Shown here in pieces: positions 23,701 through 34,602 of a stretch of 64,000 bases of DNA. The position numbers and the translations under genes are program-made. The notes under the pieces were generated by a model. That model did no database searches, was not told the origin of the DNA, and saw only the letters and a list, made by a program, of their open reading frames with translations. How positions within the stretch are numbered: position 1 is the first letter of the stretch; the number at the start of each line of letters is the position of its first letter. This DNA comes from Pyrocephalus nanus (lineage: Eukaryota; Chordata; Aves; Passeriformes; Tyrannidae): assembly GCA_038380795.1 (NCBI GenBank), contig CM076268.1, forward strand, positions 1,599,501-1,663,500, given 5' to 3'.

Positions 23701-25159
23701 ATGTGTGCCCTTGGGGTTCCTCACAGTTCCTGAAGGCAGAGCTTCCTCCTGCCGTGCTTGTGAAACACCAAAGGACCGTGATGGAAAATGGTTTCCTGTC
23801 CTGGCTAAGGGAACTTTCTCATCCTGGGTGTGCTCACCCCAGCAGGCAGTAAACACTGGGCAGGATGCTTTGCTGCTGTGGTGGCAGGCTCTGGGATGTG
23901 CCTGCATTCCTGGGATTTCATTGCAGAGCTTGTAAAAGGTGTCAGGTTAATGCAGGTTGGAGGCCTTGGGTTCCTGATGTTCTAGCTATAACAAACAGTG
24001 ACACATCCAGTATTTTAACAGCCAGGACACTTTGAGATTTGGCTTCCAAACTGTGTTTTGTAGAACTCTACTTGTACATGACACTCTCGAGCTTTATATA
24101 AACCAATGACCATTTCAGTGCAGGACCTACACAAAGACAGCAATCCCCCAGCACAGGCACAAGAGCCAAAAAAAACCCCAAAGAGAGCCACTGGCTCATC
24201 TCTGCACCTCTCAATTCCATAACCACAACTCTAATCCTCATTCCAGAGTTTAATAATCCTAATCCATCAATCCCTGCCTTCCTCAAAAGCAATACAAGCC
24301 CACAGACTTAAGAACAAAATTCTGCCAGCAGCACCTCTGAACAGAACACAAACAGCAGCTCTTCATTTCCTGCAAGCTTCAAACTGAGCACAACCTCAGG
24401 GAGGGAAAGGATGGCAAATCAAAGTGGGAAAAACACTGAGTGAAGGTGCAGTTTCAAACACCTTATCCTCACTGACATTTTTGAGATTATTGAACAGGTT
24501 AGTGTGGTGGGCTTGGCCTTTCAGTAGGCTCACTACACACCAGGTTCTATTTAAATGTGAATCCATAAAAAAATTACAGATTTTACTCATTCATTTGACT
24601 TTGTGCTTTTATTGAATGAGGAATGTGGAATTAAGCCACACCTTTATTCTTTGTGGGTGTGTACTGAGCTTCCCTCTGTTAAACCACTCCTTTATTTCTC
24701 CACCATGAGCCATGCTGTGTTGGTTTTGTCAGTTCTTGAGAAGTGCACGAGTGCATAACTCACAGAGGTGTTTGCAGACACCTGGCTCAGCTCAGAGGTG
24801 TAAGCTTTTCATGCTTACAATTTTCCCTGTCCTCCCTGGTGGATTTTCTCTGTCAAGGATGGGACAGCCAAAGCTTTCTTTGCTGCCTAAAGATGGAACA
24901 GCACCTAAAAACATTTATGTAAATGACAGAGGAAGAAAAGACTCCATTTTTGTATCAGTTCAAATGGACATTTGTGCAGAAGGCACATCTTGGCAAAACC
25001 AAGCTCTCAGAGTCTGACAAATTTAAAATCTAAGCCCCTGAATTTACTTGGCCTTGAGCTAAGAAACTTGTTCCTAACTAACTTGATTCACTAAATAATG
25101 CTCCAATAAAGGCAAAACCCACTCAGTGGAAGAACTCCCAGAGAATGGCAATTTAGTAT

Positions 25160-25375
25160 TATATAGGTTTTGGAGGCAGGGGAGACTCAGATTAGATATC
25201 AGAGAAATTTCTCCCTGTCAGGGTACTCAGGCACTGGAACATGTTGCTCAGGGGGGTGGTGCAGTAACCCTGAGGGGTTCTAGAGGAGCTGGGGGAGGTG
25301 GTTTGATGGTTTAGTGATTCAGGGCTATGCTGTGCTGATGGTTGGTCTTTATCCTCAAGGTCTCCCAGCCTCGAT
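25160..25375 (+). mobile_element. CR1 LINE fragment, 3' end
   Basis: The stretch follows the 3' region of CR1-type LINEs as I recall it: AGATTAGATATCAGAGAAAT, then TTTCTCCCTGTCAGGG, CAGGCACTGGAACATGTTGC, a GGTTTGATGGTTTAGTG segment and TGATGGTTGGTCTTTATC leading to CAAGGTCT. It is diverged, on the + strand, with no reverse-transcriptase part nearby. CR1 copies are typically truncated at the 5' end. Confidence 0.7.
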
Positions 25376-25739
25376 GGAAGGTTGGACGGTGCCGTGGGAG
25401 GGCCAGGCCAGCAGGGAGCAGCAGTGCCCCGCGGATGGCGGCAGAGCCCGCGGGTTGGGGGAAACCGGGATAAAGAGTGGAGAAATCCCACCTGAGACAG
25501 CCCAGAGGGCAGCCCCAGTCACGGCCCGGCCCTTCTGGCCACAGCACGGAGTGCCATGTCGGTCTCGTGGCACATAAGCATCACTTTCGGCTCGGTACAG
25601 GAGTGGCTGAAACCCTTCAACCCTCCCGACTGCAAATCGTGAGCGGGGTTTAGGCAGTGCCAGCACGCTGTACCAGTGATTTTCCCTCCCGGGAAGCTCT
25701 GTGTGAGGTTTCTGAGCACCAGAAAAATACAACATTTCA

Positions 25740-25832
25740 GCCCTGCTGTTTAGTAAAGTGCCACTTGAAGTGGAAGGCTGGACTAAAGATCTCCAGAGGT
25801 CCTTTCTGATCCATCTGCACTTCAGTTTCTGA
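25740..25832 (+). mobile_element. Probable degraded CR1 3' tail
   Basis: GGCTGGACTAAAGATCTCCAGAGGTCCTTTCTGATCC resembles the CR1 terminal segment (GGACTAGATGACCTCCAGAGGTCCCTTCC), but only over about 40 bases. The limits are rough. Confidence 0.4.
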
Positions 25833-26689
25833 AAGACCCATCTTAAAGGAACAAGATGTTGATATTCCAATGAATTATTGAGTAAACCCCTCTTTTGTCG
25901 AGGGTGCTGTTTGTCCAAGCCAGCCCAGGTCAGAATTCGTATAAGCCCCTTTTCCCCCGAGATGCAGTGGTTGCTTGTGCATTCCAAGTGACTTATGGCA
26001 CCAGCAAAGCCACCAAGGAGCCACAGTAAATTAACTGCAGTGTCAGTAGCATAACATAAAGGTGTTGATTCCCAGTGCTTCCCAAATCCTTTCCCCCTGA
26101 GCATTACACAACCATTGCAGGATGTGTTTTTTATTTTATCTTTTATAAACTGAATCCAAATACATTAAACAAAACTGATATATCAAATGACATATTTCAA
26201 CTGAGAATCAGATCTGTGACCAGAGCTGGTTTTGTTAGTGTTAAATTGCCTTTGCCTTTGCTGTGTTTGATTAGGAGTAGGGCAGTAGCATCTATTTTTA
26301 AGACTGTTAGGAAATTGAACCCGAGTCTGTGTTTATCTTTTTCTCTGTAATTAACATTCCAGCTTGAGGCAAATCAAATCAGCCAAACAGAACAATTGCA
26401 TGTGTAATGCACCAGTTGGTCTCAGAAACCTCGTTTCAAACTCTTTTAGTCGAGCAGGGAAGTTATTTGGGGACTTGCTCATGTTTGTTTTCTTGGGTTT
26501 TGGGGCGATTTTTGGTTTTGGCAAAAAGAAACCCCACGACACTGAGACTGTCATTGTGAAGACTCATAACCCAGCTGGGAGTGGCAGAGAAAGCAAAGAG
26601 GGTTCAGTAGGATGAGAGCTGCAATTCCTTGTGGCTGGCAAGTATTGGCAGCTCTGGTGTTGCTGCACCTTGGCAGGAGCTTCTGCTAC

Positions 26690-26862
26690 TCCTTGACAGG
26701 TCCATGCAGGAGACAGGGAAGCCAGAGGGGAGGATGGTCTTTGGAGATGCTCACCCCCCCAGGGCATGACCTTGGGCAACCTTCTGTCTCAGATCCCACT
26801 GTGAGCAGAGGGGTTGAACCACAGCCACCTTCCAACCTCTACCAGTCTGTGATTCAGCCACA
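26690..26862 (+). mobile_element. CR1 LINE fragment, 3' end
   Basis: CCAGGGCATGACCTTGGGCA, then AACCTTCTGTCTCAGATCC, GTGAGCAGAGGGGTTGAACC, CCTTCCAACCTCTACCAG and TCTGTGATTC follow the CR1 3' end in order on the + strand. It is an old, 5'-truncated copy. Confidence 0.6.
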
Positions 26863-28371
26863 GTGGACAAAGAAACCAGTTATTCTTGTCCTCTTTCCAG
26901 CAATTCTTCTGTATTTCAAGCCTGTTCCTGTTTCCCATGAGAAAGCAGTGTAAAGAATCCTAATTCTTCAAATCTCAAATCCCAGCTTCTCCAATTCAGA
27001 TTGCCCTTGCTTTCCTTTGGCCTGTTTTCTGTTGATGATCCTTGAAATGATTGTATCACACTGGCTGTGGTGTTCCCACTGACTCACAGCCCAGTGAAAG
27101 GATTGCTGACAGGTCTTACCTACAATGCTCCTGTGAATTCACTGTACACTGCTTTTCTTAACCTTTTTGTGACAGATTTCTTGATCAATTTATGATCTAG
27201 GATTACCCCATAACTCCTGATTAACCAACTGCTCCTGTGTCTGAATTTATACAGTTGATTATTGCTCTTGGATATTTTTCTCATTTGTTTCAGGTAATTT
27301 ATTCAACTTGCCACAATAATCTCATAATGGAATCTCAGTACCCAGTGGGCTTTCTGACCCTTCCAGCCTGATAAATTTACTTTGTACCCTTGTTATTCCA
27401 TTATTTGGGCCACCTATAAGGATATAGGATAGTACCAAATTCATGTACTAACCATTAGTAACCACTCCACAGGAGAAAATTCCTAATTACTGGGACTGTG
27501 GAGGTGTCATAACTGGGCTGTATTTCCTTAGATAGTTATGGAAAGTCACAAAGAACAGGATCAAAGGTCACATTGAGTGCAAATGCACCCTATTGCCCAG
27601 GACTCCTGGACTGTCATAAAAAACAAAGGATGCTGATTCAGTCTCACATTTTTTATGTTGACTACTCGTACTTGAAAGTACACACTTCAAGAATTTTGTC
27701 CTATTCTTCTTTTTTCATTTAAGAAAAGGGTCTGACTGACCTAAAATTCTGTGAGCCTTCCTCTTCCTCCTTTGGGAAGCTCAGGATGCTGGCACAGATT
27801 CCTCAGTGTGTATAAAGCCATAACCTCCCAGTGCTCTCACAGACATCAGAAAACAATGGTCAATCAGAAGCCCAGACACTTTTCCTGCTTTCTGGGGATT
27901 TGCTCATCCTCTGTTGTTTTCAGAGATCTGTAGTTACTTCTCCCAGGTTCTCCTGTCTCCACCTGGTCCTACCAGACTGATGACATAGTGCAGACTGCTG
28001 CAACAACACATGCTTGTAATTGTTGCCCTCAGTAATTACTCAGAGATAAATCTATTTCCTCCTACATTCTAAAAGCTGTAATGCTGTAGATGGCAGGCTT
28101 AGGTTGCCTCAATAAATGAGATGGTGCCTTGCAATTCTTCATGTGCCTTCCCCCAAAGAGGTAATTCACTGTTTATATGGAGTTTCTGGGATATTTTAGA
28201 TTTTTTTTTAGGAATGGCTTTGACCTTCTCTCAGAAACATCTGGCAAAGCTGAGTCACCCCTGTGGCTCCATAACTCATACCTGTCATGGTGTTAGAGCT
28301 CTCTGATTTATCACACACAGTCATGCAGCTAGAGTATAAAGCTGGTACAGAAATGCAGTATTCAATTGTTC

Positions 28372-28387
28372 AGATAGATAGATAGAT
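28372..28387. repeat. (GATA)4 microsatellite
   Basis: Four GATA units in intergenic DNA. Confidence 0.8.
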
Positions 28388-29241
28388 GCTGTAACTTAAT
28401 TAAAATGTCCCACAAAGTGAAAGGCAAGTTGCCAAGTGTTACACATGGCTCTGATTCCACCTTGATCCACTCCAATCTTGCTTCTCACTGGCATTTCCCT
28501 CCACAAATGTAAAACCTGACTGACTCCAGCACAGAACTTCCCTCATTTGTCTGAGGTACGGTTGTACATAAATATTATTTTATTATTATTTCCAGAAAAG
28601 ATAGAACTTGTTTTCATTTATCTGCATATAAATATGAATGAAATCTCTCTCACCATGGCCGTTCAAGACATTTTACACTTGTCAGCGTAGTCAGGCTCTA
28701 ACATTTCTGCACAGCAGGGAACAAATGCTGCCTTTAGTCACATATGTAAAAGAGAGGTACAGAGACCTTGTTATTTATTCCAGGGCAAGGACAGATTTCC
28801 AGTCCTCTTCCTTCTCATGTCTATCCTCCTTCCCTAGATTTTACAGTGACCTACATATCATTGCCCAAGAACTGCAAAGCCAGCAATGAACACTTTTAGC
28901 CTGCATACAGCAATGATCATCTATCCCAATTACTCAAGTACAGAACATATAATCTCACAGGAAAATAAAGTTCTTTTAATCTTCTGGTTTAGCCCTTTGA
29001 GAGTCATGAGAATTGTAATTACCGGTGGAGTACTTAACTGAGCATCAAGAGCTCAAGGACTGCAAAATCTACACAGCACTGTTTTATCCACATGCCACAG
29101 ATGAAGGAAAACTGATAAGTGCTTTTTGACCTAAATTATTGCCTAGAAGCCAGAGATTCTGCTCTGGGGAGGGAAGGGTTCAGTGTCACTCTGCAGATGT
29201 CATACATCCCTGCTCCTCTCCTAAGTACTGAGGGGAGTATC

Positions 29242-29284
29242 TGCAGTGTAAATGCAGTGTAAATGCAGTGTAAATGCAGTGTTA
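29242..29284. repeat. 11-bp tandem repeat, about 4 copies
   Basis: TGCAGTGTAAA is repeated three times without change and followed by a fourth, partial copy. The perfect identity suggests a recent expansion. Confidence 0.9.
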
Positions 29285-32200
29285 CATGGGGGCTGAGGTT
29301 CTGCAAACAGAGTTCTGCCAGAGACCCTTGGTAGGTGTGTCAGGGAGGTTCTATCATGGCTCTGTCTGTCTGACTGCACAGCTGTCTGACAGAGTAACTT
29401 CACTGCCAGTGTTAAAACCATCACCTCCTCAGCCATCAGCTCTGTTGGTGAAGCTGGGTGAGGTACAGCAAGGTACAGAAGAACACTCACTGTTCCAGCT
29501 CACCTGGGAAAGGGATGGCCACTGGACAAGCTGCTCAGGATGGCAACCTCTGAGTGTCACCAGAGGGTTCTGCTGGAATTGGACTCCTTCCAGCTGAAAC
29601 AAAAACCAGGCCATGCACTCCAGGCCTGCCTCAGGTGTGCTGCAGCTGCTAAGGGGTCTGTAGGACAGAACTAGAGCTAAGCTTAAATAAAGCCCCTGGA
29701 ATGGGGATAGTTCAGGAGCTGCATCCTCAGTGTCAGCTGTTTACTCCTCCACATCCTCCACAGCACTGCTTCCTAGAGTAGGCAAGGCTGGCTTTGGTGC
29801 ATTTGTAACACAGACATGCTCAGGTTCTGCTTGGCAATGCAGAGTGAGTGACACTAAAGCAAGTCCTGACCCTGAGAATGCAGGGTTCTGTTCAGTAAGG
29901 ACAGGTAAGGGCACTGCTACTCCAGTCACTGTGATTTGGGTCCAGTTTCATAAACAGTGTTTCAGCAGGTTATTCTGCATCTGCACATTGAGTTCCCAAC
30001 ATGCTGCCCAAATGCTCGTGGCTATCCAGTGCAGGCCTGGGACAGGAATAGAAACACACAGCTGGGGAGGAGGAGAGGATTATTTAAGCTGGTTTTAGCA
30101 GTATTGTTGCTCAGTGTCACAGCATGTCAAACCCTGAAAGGTTCCTTCTGGAACAATTTCTGGAGGATTTGACCCCAAGTTAATTTATTGCATGGGCTTT
30201 TGCAGCAGCTCTACAGGTACACGTGCTATTCTAAAAACACAGTCACAATACAGAGAATTAAGTCAACCAGAGTGATTAATAGAAACAATTTGTATTAAAA
30301 CTTGATTGACTGAATGGGGTACTAAAGTATGTTTTCCATCACAACCTGGTAATGCTTAAAATGGAATGCTGAAACCACTGGCTTCCAAGCTGATCAAAAA
30401 TACCTTGTTATGTGATGTTCCACCCCTGAAACATCTCATTCTGTTATTGCCTTTGACTTTGGTGCTGGTTGTAAATCTCTGGAATCTGAACTGCTCTGGC
30501 TTTGCACAGCACCTGGCACAGGGGGGGTCCTCATCCATAACTAGAGTTCCCAGGCATGGCACCAAAGGAAACAATGCCTAATAATTCATAAATATCCTAT
30601 ACTGTAATAAGTGGCAGGGGAACGTAGAGCAAGAGGAAAGTGATTTTTAAAAAACCCACTTTTCCTGCATTTATTTTCATCACTTAAAAGTGACAGATTT
30701 TTGCACTGAATAACTAATACATTTCCTTTTCCTATGACAGCCCAAACCAGGGAAAAGTGACAAAAAGGAATGGATAACACTGCAGAACTTGGCAACTCTG
30801 GCTGTTCTTCAGGCTTTATTTGATGCTGGGTCTCAGCTGCATTCACGGCACAGGAAGTTCCTTATGCAAAGAGTGGAACACAGATATTTTGCTATTTTTG
30901 CTCTTTTACTACCTAATTGCTGTAACACTAAGAAACTGAGTAGTCATATTCAGAAATAGAAACAAGAAAGGATGATAAATCCTGAGGGAAAAGCTAGATC
31001 CAGTGAATCCTGCTAACACCACAAAGATAACAGCGGGTTTTGTTTCTATAATGTTAAAATAGAAACAAAAATCAGGGAAAGCAAAGCAACTCCCAAGAAA
31101 ACGACTTACAAAATTGATGTTTAAAATGTTTAAAAAATGAAGAACAGCTTGCTATTTAATTTGGAGAAATTCTGAATTCAATGTGGCCTTGCTGTGGTAT
31201 AAATAGTATTTGAACTGACAAAGGCAGACCAACAGCACAGTGAGGAATCTTTTCATGGGCACTGGCCTGGGAGCCTGCAAAGCACAATTTGGAAATGCAG
31301 AATAAAAAAGAATCACAGGCAGTCAAAACATTCTCATTTACTTTTTGAAAAGGGTCTCATTGATTTGCTCTTAACAGCAAGTGCAGCAGAGGGAAATCAA
31401 TAGCTTGTCCATAAGCCATACAGAATATTGCAGATATTAACCACACACACACATGGCTTTGAAGGGAAAAGATTATGGTTTTCCCAGTGCCCAGTGAAAT
31501 GGAATATTCCCACTGCAAAAAAGAGATTTTCAGGGGGAAAGAGGAGATACCAGAGTAGCTCTTCCTTTAGAGATAGCTACAGATGCCATATGAAACAGCT
31601 ATTTCAGTGGAAAGAAAGCTAAAAATAAATTCAGGCAAAAAATTCGTATGCTCATCTGCTTTCCGAGTTTTCATTTTCATGTCAAAAGCTAATGTTCATG
31701 CCAGGAGTTTTGTGTTTTTCTGTTATAAAACACAACATAAAAGTATTTTCCAGAGTATTTAATATGAAAGTACATTTACAGGTACTTCAGAAATGTTCTA
31801 GTGGCAATTGCTGGCTGTCCCAAACATACCTCCTTTATCTGCTATATTGCCAATCAGGACACTTCTGTTCTGAGGAGGTTCCTTCTCAAAGCCAGGCTTT
31901 TCAGAGGGTCTATTTAATGCATAACATAACCCCTCTAAAAAGCAGACAAAAGCCTTTTCAAAAAAGTATTTCAGAAGAGGAAAGTAACTCAAGAGCCCTT
32001 CTTGCATCACAATTCATACAGCCATCTCACACAGCTGGGAGATTGGAATCTGACTGGAATATTGCAGAAGCCCTGAGCCATGGATGTGATATTATCACAG
32101 ATTTAATATTCCCATTCCTGTGTTAGGAGGAACACAATGGAGCCATCTGAGTGACAGAAACAGCCAAACCACTTTTGTCTGCAAAAAAAACCCTAAAACC

Positions 32201-32662
32201 AGCTTGCAGGAAAATGAGGAGGCGCAAAGGAGGCTGGATGGGGAGAACCTCAGCAGGCTGCAATGCCAAAAGGAAGCACATGGAAGGTGTAAGTGGACAA
32301 AAAATAGTTCCATCACTTCTTAATCACAGACACGTAGAAATAAAGTTCCTTACGCTGTGTATTTGTCCAGTCTATCTGGTCAACTGTACTTCCAGGTATG
32401 GAGTGTTGCTAAATCCCACCCCTTCCCATTAATAAGCACTGGAACTTGAAATCAAGCTGGGGGCAATCAGGTACTGCTAAGACTGCTTGACTAATTGTCA
32501 GCCTACGCATTTCCTCACTGTTCATCATCCAGGGACAGCGAACTGCAAACACGCAAAATTCATTTTCCAGTTCTTTCCCCCCTGTGCTAACAGGCTCACA
32601 AAAACAGCACCCAGCTGTGAATCTGTGGAAAACACACTGAATGCAAACAGAAAACTGCACAA

Positions 32663-32674
32663 GGGGGGGGGGGG
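32663..32674. repeat. Poly-G run (12)
   Basis: Twelve uninterrupted G bases followed by AAGGAA. It may be variable between individuals. Confidence 0.85.
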
Positions 32675-33654
32675 AAGGAAAAAAGCCCTGATCAAAGCGT
32701 GATCAAGGGCAAAACAAAGTCTGTCCTTGAAATCCCTGCAAGCATTTTAATGGCAACCCTGCACATCGCACTCCAACACTGAACTGCTCGGGAAACGCCA
32801 CCAGAATAGAGAAATATTTAGTGAATGATAGTGCAGACTAAAGAGATGGGAGCAAAAACAAAGGGTTGTGTTTTGACCCACTGAGTCGTTCAGTTCTTAG
32901 TGTTTACACCAGAAAAGTTCTGAAGCAGACACTTGTCTTAAAAGATGTTTAAGTCCGATCGAACATATTTAACTTATACATCTAAAGTCATGCATGCACT
33001 TGAGTGTTTCTCTAGACTGGCTGCTCAGAACCTTCCAAAATCAAGCTCTTTCCTCGGTCTTGGATGTTAACATTCGATAAGGAGATTTCTCATTTCTTAA
33101 TGCCCTTTAGTCACATGTTTTATAGCATAACTTATATGAGTAATACATTAATGGAGAAATGTTGTATGAGAGAGAAAACCATCCTTTCAAAGAGTGGTTT
33201 GAACGTAGTGCTGTTCTGCTCCTGTGGGTGGTTTGATAATAACTGGTAACCATTTTTATTTGTGGCCAGCAGCCCGTCCCTGGGGTGCCACCACAGGGCT
33301 CTGTCACTCACCTCCCTGGATGCAGGATGGGATGCTTTTTGTTTGGCTCCATTTCTACCTCAGTTTTACAGGGAGTGGAACTTCAGCTCCTGTAATCAAA
33401 CAGAAGCTCTGGAAGGCTGTGGATGAGCCGTCAGTAAGGCTGGGAAGGGTCTGCACAGTGACAGGTTTGCTGGTGCATTTCCCAGTGCTGCCTGGAGAGG
33501 GGACAGAGGGAACGGTTTGTCCTTGTACCAGGAGGTGCTGCCTTCTGTATAAACATCGAAAATGAAAATGACTCCTTTCACCACTAGTTACCTGCTGTAT
33601 CAACTCCTGCCTGGTCCCGCCAGCAGTTACAGTCGCTCCTCCATGGGAAAAGCT

Positions 33655-34231
33655 GAGGGCAGATGGGGCTGAGGGGAGAGGGATGAGGGGAGAGGGATGA
33701 GGGGAGAGGGATGAGGGGAGATGGGGCTGGAGGGAGATGGAGATGAAAGGAGTGGGATGAGGGGAGATGGGTGAAGGGAGATGGTGCTGAGGGGAGATGG
33801 CTGGTGCTGAGGGGATTGGGCTGAGGGGAGGTGATGGCTGGTGCTGAGGGGATTGGGCTGAGGGGAGGTGATGGCTGGAGCTGAGAGGATTGGGCTGAGG
33901 GGAGATGGCTGGTGCTGAGGGGAGATGATGGATGATGCTGAGGGGAGATGGCCGGTGCTGAGGGGATCGGGATAAGGGGAGATGATGGCTGGTGCTGAGG
34001 GGATCGGGCTGAGGGGAGGTGATGGCCGGTGCTGAGAGGATCGGGCTGAGGGGAGATGATGGCCGGTGCTGAGGGGATCGGGCTGAGGGGAGATGATGGC
34101 TGGTGCTGAGGGGAGATGATGGATGATGCTGAGGGGAGGTGATGGCCGGTGCTGAGGGGGTCGGGCTGAGGGGAGGTGATGGCCGGTGCTGAGGGGATCG
34201 GGATAAGGGGAGGTGATGGCCGGTGCTGAGG
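33655..34231 (+). repeat. G-rich minisatellite (about 37-bp unit) beside the INPP5F promoter
   Basis: A tandem array begins with shorter units (GGGATGAGGGGAGA type, 33660-33790) and grades into a 37-bp unit built from GATGGCCGGTGCTGAGGGGA, TCGGGCTGAG and GGGAGGT. Copies differ by a few substitutions, such as GGCTGG versus GGCCGG. G runs of three or four recur every few bases on the + strand, so G-quadruplex formation is possible. The array stops about 275 bases before the INPP5F start codon. It has no stop codon in one minus-strand frame, which gives a spurious 313-codon Ser/Pro-rich open frame. Confidence 0.9.
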
Positions 34232-34279
34232 GATGGGCGCGGCCCCTTTAAGCGCGCGCGGGGCGGGGCCTCGCGGTGT

Positions 34280-34285
34280 CACGTG
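34280..34285 (+). promoter_or_regulatory. E-box CACGTG in INPP5F promoter
   Basis: Found in the context GTCACGTGCA, which matches the GTCACGTG half of the CLEAR element recognised by TFEB/TFE3 and also suits USF or MYC/MAX. It lies about 225 bases upstream of the INPP5F start codon. Confidence 0.35.
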
Positions 34286-34505
34286 CAGGGGGGCCGGGCC
34301 GGAGCCCGCGCTCGCTCCCGTGCCGAGGCAGCGCGCGCTCGCTCCCGTGCCGTGCCCGCGCGCCGCAGCGGCCATTGCCCCTCCGGCCCCGGGGGCGCGC
34401 GCGGCGGCGCGAGCGGCGGGACCGGCCCCGCGCGCCCCTCCCTCAGCGCCCGCGCGCCCCTCCCTCAGCGCCCGCCGCCCTTCCCGCCGGCGGGACCCGC
34501 CGAGG

Positions 34506-34602
34506 ATGGAGCTGTTCCAAGCCAAGGACCACTACATCCTGCAGAGCGGCGAGCGAGCGCTGTGGTGCAGCCGGAGGGACGGCAGCCTGCAGCTGAGAGC
34601 CG
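34506..34602 (+). CDS. INPP5F: INPP5F coding exon 1
   Basis: Encodes residues 1-32 plus the first base of Ala33: MELFQAKDHYILQSGERALW and onward to SLQLRA. Donor GCCG|GTGAGG. The start codon context GAGGATGG is strong (A at -3, G at +4). The frame stays open upstream to another ATG at 34233, discussed in the findings. Confidence 0.95.

Larger units (their letters stand above)
18461..33655. other. BAG3-INPP5F intergenic region (about 15 kb)
   Basis: No gene is supported. Open frames are mostly under 110 codons, with no splice-linked conserved protein. It contains CR1 LINE fragments near 25.16-26.86 kb, an 11-bp tandem repeat (29242-29284), (GATA)4 (28372-28387), a 12-base G run (32663-32674) and a perfect MEF2-type site (20719-20728). 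The rest is unclassified AT-rich DNA in which I see nothing I can name. Confidence 0.7.

Noticed and set aside
25355..26104. 249-codon minus-strand frame in the intergenic region
   Set aside because: It overlaps CR1 tails in antisense and has no known domain. It is the best leftover candidate in the gap, but a chance frame is more likely. A BLASTP hit or spliced transcripts would change this.
33584..34525. 313-codon minus-strand open frame rich in Ser, Pro and His
   Set aside because: It is the translation of the G-rich minisatellite and CpG island on the opposite strand. The repeat lacks stops by composition, and there is no domain or splice support.
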